Shown here piece after piece: positions 58,076 through 64,000 of a stretch of DNA of 64,000 nt. The notes beneath the pieces are model-generated. The model was not told the origin of the DNA, ran no database searches, and saw nothing but the letters and a program-made list of their open reading frames with translations. Where the stretch lies: assembly GCA_905201915.1 (NCBI GenBank), contig CAJKQE010000003.1, positions 34,292 through 98,291 on the forward strand, written 5' to 3'. The translations under genes and the position numbers were made by a program. Position 1 is the stretch's first letter. Each line of letters opens with the position of its first letter. The DNA comes from an uncultured Lachnospiraceae bacterium. Its GTDB lineage: Bacteria; Bacillota; Clostridia; Lachnospirales; Lachnospiraceae.

Positions 58076-58657
58076 ATGAAGAACAAAAAAGGGATTATAA
58101 TTTGTATGATTATGATTTCTATCCTGCTGTTGGGCGGCTGTGGTACAAAAGTAAGCCACAAAAGCCCTGAATCAGCAGTGAAATCATTAATCAGTGCGTA
58201 TCAAAATCAGGATGAGAAGGCAGTAAAAAAATGTTTTGGTGTTAATCCGGATAAGAAGTGTGCAAAGGAGATTAAGAAGGAAATCGACTATAATATGAAT
58301 TATTTTAAAGCACACGAGGCAAAAAAGGTGGAGTTTAAAAAAGCAAAATCTTTAGGTAAATTCGATAAATATGAATTGGTATACGTGTGGTATGATTATA
58401 AAGTGAAAAAACAGAAGGAAACTTTGGAAGTACCGGCGATGTCATTCTATTATGTGAAACAGAAAGACAAAAAATACTATGTTGTACCTGCAAAAGATGT
58501 AAACGAGGAAATGAGTGGAAACTCCAGAAAACAATACAGCGAATTTATGAAGGATGATGCTTATAAGGATTATGATAAAGCATATCAGACTTTTATCAGA
58601 AAAAATCCAAAATATGAAAATAGTCTTCAGAATAAATTTCAAGAAATAATAAAATAG
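58076..58657 (+). CDS. Small hypothetical lipoprotein
   Basis: The mature protein of about 170 residues follows a lipoprotein signal (KNKKGIIICMIMISIL) and lipobox LLGGC. It is Lys/Glu-rich (KSPESAVKSLISAYQNQDEK) and resembles DUF4878-like surface proteins with an NTF2-like layout; I am not sure of the family. The start ATG at 58076 is preferred over 58067 because the AGGAG site spacing is better. It lies 13 bases after gyrA. Confidence 0.75.
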   Translation: MKNKKGIIICMIMISILLLGGCGTKVSHKSPESAVKSLISAYQNQDEKAVKKCFGVNPDKKCAKEIKKEIDYNMNYFKAHEAKKVEFKKAKSLGKFDKYELVYVWYDYKVKKQKETLEVPAMSFYYVKQKDKKYYVVPAKDVNEEMSGNSRKQYSEFMKDDAYKDYDKAYQTFIRKNPKYENSLQNKFQEIIK

Positions 58658-58668
58658 CGGAGAGAGCA

Positions 58669-59379
58669 GTGAAAAGAATAATTTTGATGGTAGCATATAA
58701 TATTCTCTTAGTACCGGTTATGTGGTTTAAATTGTGTTATTATGCACGGCATGTAGAGAAGTACACAGAAGAAGAACGTTATAAAATGCTGCGTTTTATT
58801 GACAGTCGGGCAATTAAAGGCGGACGTATTACCATTGATGTACATGGACAGGAAAATATCCCAAAAGAAGACGGTTTTATGTTTTTTCCTAATCATCAGG
58901 GACTGTTTGATGTGCTTGCAATTATGCATGCATGTCCAAGACCGTTTTCTGTAGTTATGAAAAAGGAAGTGCAGAATATACCATTTTTAAAACAGGTATT
59001 TGCATGTATGAAAGCTTATGCCATTGACAGGGATGATGTAAGACAATCTATGCAGGTTATCCTTCAGGTGGCAAAAGAAGTAAAGGAAGGCAGAAATTAT
59101 CTGATTTTCCCAGAAGGTACCAGAACAAAAGATCCTAATCATGTACATGATTTTAAAGGAGGAAGTTTTAAAAGCGCCACAAAGGCAAGATGTCCTATTG
59201 TGCCGGTTGCGCTTATAGACTCTTATAAATCCTTTGATACAAAGTCTGTTAAGCGAGTTACTGTTCAGGTTCATATTTTGAAACCTATGCTTTATGAAGA
59301 GTATAAAGATATGAAAACAGTAGAGATTGCTGCAGAAGTAAAATCAAGGATTGAAAAAGTAATAAAGGAAAACGAATAA
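58669..59379 (+). CDS. plsC: 1-acyl-sn-glycerol-3-phosphate acyltransferase
   Basis: The 236-residue protein has an N-terminal membrane segment (4-22), the acyltransferase motif NHQGLFD (the HxxxxD box) and the FPEGTRTKD motif. It transfers the second acyl chain in phosphatidic acid synthesis at the membrane. The start is GTG, with a GGAGAG site upstream. It lies 11 bases after the lipoprotein gene. Confidence 0.93.
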   Translation: MKRIILMVAYNILLVPVMWFKLCYYARHVEKYTEEERYKMLRFIDSRAIKGGRITIDVHGQENIPKEDGFMFFPNHQGLFDVLAIMHACPRPFSVVMKKEVQNIPFLKQVFACMKAYAIDRDDVRQSMQVILQVAKEVKEGRNYLIFPEGTRTKDPNHVHDFKGGSFKSATKARCPIVPVALIDSYKSFDTKSVKRVTVQVHILKPMLYEEYKDMKTVEIAAEVKSRIEKVIKENE

Positions 59380-59380
59380 A

Positions 59381-59534
59381 AAGGAACTATCGCTTTAAAT
59401 ATTATTCAGTAATAGTTATACACTTTTCGCGAATTTGTCGAGCACGCTTTGAGATTATAAGCTCAAAGTGAGCGCAAACTGAGCGTAAAAGGTATAACTA
59501 TTCCGAATAGATACCGAATGCGACAGTTCCTTTT
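59381..59534. repeat. Dispersed structured element, copy B
   Basis: The core (59424-59490, 67 nt) is nearly identical to copy A at 5935-6002. Around it AATAGTTATAC (59411-59421) pairs with GTATAACTATT (59492-59502). Outermost, AAGGAACTATCGC (59381-59393) pairs with GCGACAGTTCCTT (59520-59532) with one G-T pair. It lies between convergent plsC and the AraC gene, where the outer stem and flanking T-runs can act as a bidirectional terminator. Confidence 0.8.
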
Positions 59535-60339
59535 AATTTAATTTCCGAAACTCTAAAGGTGTCATTCCTGTAGTTTTCTTAAACATGGAAATGAAATGGC
59601 TGGAATCTGTAAAACCACTTTTTCGGGCAATTTCCTGAACCTCTGCATGAGGAAAAGTCAGGAGAAATTCTTTTGCTTTATTCATCCTCCAGGTTGTGAG
59701 ATATTCATAAGCGGAACAACCGAGAAAGCGCTGAAAGAGGCGAGTGAGATATTGTGGAGTAATATAAACCTTATTACTTAATTCCTGTATGGTAAGTTCT
59801 TCGGTATAATTATTTTCGATTTCTTTTAAAACAGGAGCTATGTATCTTTGATAAAGTGGTTCATGGATAAAATTTTCTGTAGAAACACCATCAGCAAAAA
59901 ACATAAGAAGACGATAACAATCAATAGACAGGGATTTTGCGTCTAAAGGAGGATGTTCATATTTTTTTATAGTGCATTTAATAGTCTGTTCAATTTGCAT
60001 ACCTTGTTCTTTAGAAATAAAGATAATAGGTTTGCTGCCTAGAATTTTTCCAATATGGCTTTCCAGTGTTCCTGCAAAAGTAAAAAAACAGGTAGTCCAT
60101 ATATCAGTTTCTCCATAATAAGAATGACTGATGAAAGGGGCAATTAGAAAGCCCTCCCCTTCTTTCAAGGTATAATGTTTTCCCTGGATAGAAATATTTC
60201 CCAATCCTTTTTCTGTTTGCAGATAATGATAGAGAGGATAGCCTTTGGGGCGAATAGTTGCTTCCTGTGCCCAGTGGTTTCCTATGGAATTAAAGGTAAA
60301 AGGTTCATTTACGGGAGTGTCTCTAAAGTAAATCGGCAT
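59533..60339 (-). CDS. AraC family regulator with cupin sensor domain
   Basis: The protein has an AraC-type arabinose-binding/cupin domain (ending near KEGEGFLIAPFISHSYYGE) and two C-terminal helix-turn-helices (TIQELSNKVYITPQYLTRLF and VQEIARKSGFTDSSHFISMF). I chose the ATG at 60337-60339, which follows AGGTG by 6 bases; a GTG at 60348 is the first possible start. It is divergent from the beta-galactosidase gene and probably activates it. Inducer unknown. Confidence 0.9.
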   Translation of the reverse strand: MPIYFRDTPVNEPFTFNSIGNHWAQEATIRPKGYPLYHYLQTEKGLGNISIQGKHYTLKEGEGFLIAPFISHSYYGETDIWTTCFFTFAGTLESHIGKILGSKPIIFISKEQGMQIEQTIKCTIKKYEHPPLDAKSLSIDCYRLLMFFADGVSTENFIHEPLYQRYIAPVLKEIENNYTEELTIQELSNKVYITPQYLTRLFQRFLGCSAYEYLTTWRMNKAKEFLLTFPHAEVQEIARKSGFTDSSHFISMFKKTTGMTPLEFRKLN

Positions 60340-60386
60340 TTTTATCACCTGTTTCGAAATGTTATATTATTTAGCTAAACATATCA

Positions 60387-60415
60387 TACAATATGGGAAA
60401 TATCAATGATAAAAT
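60387..60415 (+). promoter_or_regulatory. Candidate beta-galactosidase promoter with weak -35
   Basis: The -10 candidate is TAAAAT (60410-60415). The hexamer 17 bases upstream (60387-60392, TACAAT) is poor, which is typical for promoters needing an activator. The palindrome TTTAGCTAAA lies at 60370-60379. Confidence 0.35.
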
Positions 60416-60449
60416 AAAGGCATATCAGTGAGAGAAAGGGAGAAACAAA

Positions 60450-63400
60450 ATGAATAAATTTGATTATAATCAGGTTAGAAATCCTGAATATTTCAAAGAT
60501 AATCGTTTAGATGCACATTCCAGCCATAAATATTATAGCTCTTTAGATGCGATGGAGCTGGAGGATGAAGAATTTAAATACAGCTTAAACGGACTTTGGA
60601 AATTCCATTATGCAAAAAACTATAGGAGTACCATACAGGGATTTGAAAAAGAAGAATATTGCTGTAAATCATGGGACGATATTCGTGTGCCTGCACATAT
60701 TCAGATGGAAGGATATGATGTACCTCAGTATGCCAATGTACAGTATCCTTGGGAAGGAAAAGAATATATTGTGCCGGGAGAAATTCCAGAAGAGTTTAAT
60801 CCGGTAGCAAGCTATGTAAAATATTTTGAAGTTCCGGATAACATGAAAGGCAAAAGAATTTTTATATCTTTTCACGGAGCAGAAAGTGGACTGGCAGTTT
60901 GGTTAAACGGAGAATTTGTAGGATATAGTGAAGATAGTTTTACACCTTCTGAATTTGAATTGACACCTTATATCAAAGATGGAAAAAACAAGCTGGCAGC
61001 GCAGGTATTCAAATGGACAAGCAGCAGTTGGTGCGAAGATCAGGACTTTTTCAGATTTTCAGGTTTATATCGAGATGTATACATGTATACAATTCCGGAG
61101 GTTCATATTACAGATTTAAGAGTCAGAACTCTTTTAGATGATACTTTTACAAAAGCAGATTTGGAAATTAAAGTAAAAGCTTCTGCACAAGGAAAAATCA
61201 GACTTACTTTATCTCATAAAGGAGAACATATTTGCCAGCAAGAAAATCCATTGGAAAAGGACAGTACCTTTGTAATTCAAACAGAACATCCTGAGCTTTG
61301 GAGTGCAGAAGTACCAAATCTATATGATTTATTACTGGAAGTAATGAATGAGAATGGAGATGTTGTGGAAGTAGTTCCTCAAAAAGTAGGATTTCGTAGA
61401 TTTGAGATGAAAAATAATCTCATGACATTAAACGGAAAACGCATTGTATTTAAAGGTGTTAATCGTCATGAATTTTCATCTTCTACAGGGCGATATGTGA
61501 AAAAAGAAGATGTAATAAAAGATATTATTACGATGAAGCAGAATAATATCAATGCAATTCGCACCAGTCATTATCCAGATGAGACTATGATTTATGAGCT
61601 TTGTGATGAATTTGGCTTATATATGATTGCAGAAAATAATATGGAGTCCCACGGTTCATGGGATACTCCTGCGGTATATGCAGGGGATAAGTCCGGAATT
61701 GTACCTATGGATAACCCGAAATGGCTGGCAATGATGTTAGACAGAGTAAATTCTATGTATCAGAGAGACAAAAATCACCCATCTATTTTAATCTGGTCCT
61801 GTGGAAATGAGTCTTATGGTGGTAAAGATATTTACGAAATGTCCAGATTTTATAAAAATGAAGATCCTACCAGATTAGTGCATTACGAAGGGATATTTCA
61901 TGACAGACGATACAATGACACCAGTGATATGGAAAGTCAGATGTATACAAGCGTAGAAAATATTAAGAAATTTTTAGAAAAAGACAGAACAAAACCATTT
62001 ATCTGCTGTGAATATACACATGCTATGGGAAATTCTTGCGGTGCAATGCATAAGTACACAGATTTAACAGATACAGAGCCTTTATATCAGGGTGGATTTA
62101 TCTGGGATTATATTGACCAGTCTATTGATAAAAAAGACCGTTACGGAAAGGTTTATCAAGCTTATGGCGGAGATTTTGGAGACCATCCTTGTGATTATAA
62201 CTTTAGTGGAAATGGAATTGTGTATGGAAAAGACAGAAATCCTTCCCCTAAAATGCAGGAGGTAAAATTTAATTATCAAAATATAACAGCAGAAGTAGAG
62301 GAAGATAAAGTAACCGTTATAAATAAAAATCTTTTTGTAAATACCAATACTTTTGAATGTGTGGTGGCTTTACAAAAAGATGGAAAATTGATGAAAAAAA
62401 TAACTATTGAAACGAATACAGAGGCTCTTTCCAAAGGAGAATATAAACTTCCAATTCCAGTACAGACATTGCCGGGAGAATATACAATTACAGTATCCTT
62501 CTTGTTAAAAGAAGACACTCTATGGGCAAAAAAGGGGCATGAGGTAGCCTTTGGACAGAAAGTTTATAAAGTCGCAAAAAAAGAGCAAGCGCATAAAGGT
62601 GAATTTGAAGTGATTAACAGTGCTCATAACTTTGGTGTAAAAGGTGAGAACTTTGAAGTTATGTTTTCTTACTTAAATGGTGGTTTAGTATCCTATCGAT
62701 ATGGCGGAGTTGAAATGATAAAAGCGATTCCAAAACCTAATTTCTGGAGAGCACCTACAGATAATGACGAAGGAAACTTAATGCCTATGCGCTATGCACA
62801 GTGGAAAATTGCAAGTATGTATCTTTCACATAAAAAGCCATTGGATGGGAAATATCCTGACAGCATGAATCCTGAAATCGAAATTACAGATGAGTATGCA
62901 AAGATTATATATACTTATTACTTACCTACTACACCAGAGGCATATTGTAATCTTTCTTACAAAGTATATGGTGATGGATATATTGAAACAGAGTTGTATT
63001 ATGAGCCTGTAAAAGAGCTGAAGGATATGCCGGAGTTTGGAGTTATCTTTAAATTTGATGCAGATTATGACAATGTTTCTTGGTATGGAATGGGATATGA
63101 AGAAACTTATGCAGATAGATGTAAAGGAGCAAAACTTGGTGTCTATACAAATAAGGTGAAAGATAACATGGCAAAATACTTAAATCCTCAGGAATGTGGG
63201 AATAAAACAGGTGTACGCTGGGCTTCTGTTACAGACTTGAAAGGAAGAGGTATGTTGTTTACTGGTGATAACATAGAGTTTTCTGCACTTCCTTATACAC
63301 CACATGAAATAGAAAATGCCAGACATGACTTTGAACTTCCTCAGATACACTATACTGTAGTACGTGTTTCAAAGCAACAAATGGGTGTTGGCGGAGATGA

Positions 63401-63485
63401 CAGCTGGGGCGCAAAAACTCATGAAGAGTATCTTTTGAATACAGAAAAACCTATGAAATTTACATTTGGATTTAAAGGAATATAA
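60450..63485 (+). CDS. lacZ: GH2 beta-galactosidase (LacZ-like)
   Basis: The 1011-residue protein has the LacZ five-domain layout. An N-terminal sugar-binding domain is followed by an Ig-like domain and then a TIM barrel with acid/base glutamate in SCGNES (E454) and nucleophile in CCEYTHAMGNS (E521). A second Ig-like domain and the C-terminal beta domain 5 follow. No signal peptide, so it cleaves imported lactose or galactosides. It is divergent from an AraC regulator and has no adjacent transporter in this window. Confidence 0.95.
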   Translation: MNKFDYNQVRNPEYFKDNRLDAHSSHKYYSSLDAMELEDEEFKYSLNGLWKFHYAKNYRSTIQGFEKEEYCCKSWDDIRVPAHIQMEGYDVPQYANVQYPWEGKEYIVPGEIPEEFNPVASYVKYFEVPDNMKGKRIFISFHGAESGLAVWLNGEFVGYSEDSFTPSEFELTPYIKDGKNKLAAQVFKWTSSSWCEDQDFFRFSGLYRDVYMYTIPEVHITDLRVRTLLDDTFTKADLEIKVKASAQGKIRLTLSHKGEHICQQENPLEKDSTFVIQTEHPELWSAEVPNLYDLLLEVMNENGDVVEVVPQKVGFRRFEMKNNLMTLNGKRIVFKGVNRHEFSSSTGRYVKKEDVIKDIITMKQNNINAIRTSHYPDETMIYELCDEFGLYMIAENNMESHGSWDTPAVYAGDKSGIVPMDNPKWLAMMLDRVNSMYQRDKNHPSILIWSCGNESYGGKDIYEMSRFYKNEDPTRLVHYEGIFHDRRYNDTSDMESQMYTSVENIKKFLEKDRTKPFICCEYTHAMGNSCGAMHKYTDLTDTEPLYQGGFIWDYIDQSIDKKDRYGKVYQAYGGDFGDHPCDYNFSGNGIVYGKDRNPSPKMQEVKFNYQNITAEVEEDKVTVINKNLFVNTNTFECVVALQKDGKLMKKITIETNTEALSKGEYKLPIPVQTLPGEYTITVSFLLKEDTLWAKKGHEVAFGQKVYKVAKKEQAHKGEFEVINSAHNFGVKGENFEVMFSYLNGGLVSYRYGGVEMIKAIPKPNFWRAPTDNDEGNLMPMRYAQWKIASMYLSHKKPLDGKYPDSMNPEIEITDEYAKIIYTYYLPTTPEAYCNLSYKVYGDGYIETELYYEPVKELKDMPEFGVIFKFDADYDNVSWYGMGYEETYADRCKGAKLGVYTNKVKDNMAKYLNPQECGNKTGVRWASVTDLKGRGMLFTGDNIEFSALPYTPHEIENARHDFELPQIHYTVVRVSKQQMGVGGDDSWGAKTHEEYLLNTEKPMKFTFGFKGI

Positions 63486-63496
63486 TGCAAAAGATG

Positions 63497-63525
63497 GCTG
63501 CATCAGGTGAAATATCTGGTGCAGC
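63497..63525 (+). terminator. Probable terminator after lacZ
   Basis: GCTGCATCAG and CTGGTGCAGC form a 9-10 bp stem with one wobble pair, followed by TTTC. The T-run is short. It lies 12 bases after the lacZ stop. Confidence 0.5.
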
Positions 63526-63567
63526 TTTCATAGAAAAAACAGAAAAAATAAAATTCAAAAAAAGTTG

Positions 63568-63597
63568 TTGACAAATGTAGGTAAAATAAGATATAAT
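63568..63597 (+). promoter_or_regulatory. Promoter of tRNA-Ser
   Basis: TTGACA (63568-63573), an 18-base spacer and a perfect TATAAT (63592-63597) lie about 50 bases before the tRNA. Confidence 0.8.
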
Positions 63598-63649
63598 CAA
63601 TTTTGCTCATACAGAGCAGCTAATTGAATAAAATGTTTATTCAGGCGTT

Positions 63650-63737
63650 GGAGAAATACTCAAGTGGCTGAAGAGGTGCCCCTGCTAAGGGTATAGACGG
63701 TTTGCGCCGTGCGAGGGTTCAAATCCCTCTTTCTCCG
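63650..63737 (+). tRNA. tRNA-Ser (anticodon GCT)
   Basis: The acceptor stem is GGAGAAA/TTTCTCC with discriminator G. The anticodon loop CTGCTAA has GCT (reads AGC/AGT). It has the long variable arm of class II tRNA-Ser and a GGTTCAAATCC T arm. The length is 88 nt without an encoded CCA. Confidence 0.95.
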
Positions 63738-63763
63738 CTGTAACAAAAAGTTACAAAAAAGTG

Positions 63764-63792
63764 TTGACAAGCAGTTACGGTTGTGTTATTAT
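63764..63792 (+). promoter_or_regulatory. rrn-type promoter P1
   Basis: TTGACA (63764-63769), 17 bases and TATTAT (63787-63792). Confidence 0.85.
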
Positions 63793-63838
63793 ACAAAAGT
63801 TGCTGCGAGCAACAAAGAAAAAGTTTTAAAAAAAGTTC

Positions 63839-63867
63839 TTGACAGAGAGGTACAGATGTGATAATCT
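63839..63867 (+). promoter_or_regulatory. rrn-type promoter P2
   Basis: TTGACA (63839-63844), 17 bases and TAATCT (63862-63867). A-tract sequence upstream resembles an UP element. Confidence 0.8.
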
Positions 63868-63930
63868 AGTGTGGCTGTCGCAAAAGAGCAGAGATGCCGA
63901 AAGGCAGCAAAAAAACTTTTAAAAAAGTAC

Positions 63931-63959
63931 TTGACAAGCAAAAGACAATGTGATAAAAT
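63931..63959 (+). promoter_or_regulatory. rrn-type promoter P3
   Basis: TTGACA (63931-63936), 17 bases and TAAAAT (63954-63959), with an A-tract upstream. It is the promoter nearest the right edge. Confidence 0.85.
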
Positions 63960-64000
63960 GTTGGAGCTGTCAAACGACAGGAACCTTGATAATTAAACAG
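63960..64000 (+). other. Probable 16S rRNA leader start (rrn operon begins beyond window)
   Basis: The end of the window reads AACCTTGATAATTAAACAG, similar to leaders seen just before Lachnospiraceae 16S genes. Three stacked promoters with no open frame point the same way. The rRNA itself is not visible. Confidence 0.65.

Overview
The window is AT-rich DNA from a Firmicute of class Clostridia, most likely a gut Lachnospiraceae close to Blautia. The reasons are the gene order rnpA-rpmH-oriC-dnaA-dnaN-(S4 protein)-recF-gyrB-gyrA, the block parA-parB-DUF4446-serS, Lachnospiraceae-type carbohydrate clusters with lipoprotein-dependent CUT1 importers, and a DUF3881-like protein. Species cannot be fixed from the sequence alone.

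Layout. (1) 1-14.1 kb, minus strand: a mannoside cluster with LacI regulator, two LplB/LplC-type permeases, lipoprotein binding protein, GH130 phosphorylase/mannosidase, GH38 alpha-mannosidase, GH3 glycosidase and a phosphohexomutase cut by the window edge, plus an MFS transporter and a ROK kinase upstream. (2) 14.3-24.3 kb: a sucrose/fructoside operon with binding protein, two permeases, an MsmX-like ATPase, a Crh-like HPr homologue without the active histidine, GH32, fructokinase and a GH13 amylosucrase-like enzyme. A divergent LacI regulator sits beside an array of ACCGGTTA operators. (3) 24.3-31 kb: an accessory block at the 3' side of tRNA-Arg(CCT). It has a WYL-type regulator, a membrane protein with an HNH-like signature, a coiled-coil membrane-anchored protein and a CbxX/SpoVK-like AAA+ ATPase, followed by a 5'-truncated flavoprotein gene and decayed DNA. 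This is the best candidate here for an undescribed system. (4) 31-35.7 kb: DUF3881, serS, DUF4446, parB and parA. Two perfect parS sites lie upstream of an alpha/beta hydrolase gene and a third lies downstream. (5) 36.8-41.6 kb: a GldA/GldF/GldG-like ABC operon with a DUF4340 protein. (6) 41.7-58.7 kb: the replication-origin region, rsmG-mnmG-mnmE-jag-yidC-yidD-rnpA-rpmH on minus and dnaA-dnaN-S4-recF-gyrB-gyrA on plus, diverging from oriC, with DnaA boxes on both sides of dnaA. (7) 58-63.5 kb: a lipoprotein, plsC, and an AraC regulator divergent from a GH2 beta-galactosidase. (8) 63.5-64 kb: tRNA-Ser(GCT) and three tandem strong promoters ending in what looks like a 16S rRNA leader, so an rrn operon probably starts just outside.

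The clearest unexplained non-coding signal is a 67-68 nt core found twice (5935-6002 and 59424-59490). It differs by three substitutions and one indel. Each copy sits between flanks that differ in sequence but remain self-complementary, which suggests a mobile or structured dispersed element.
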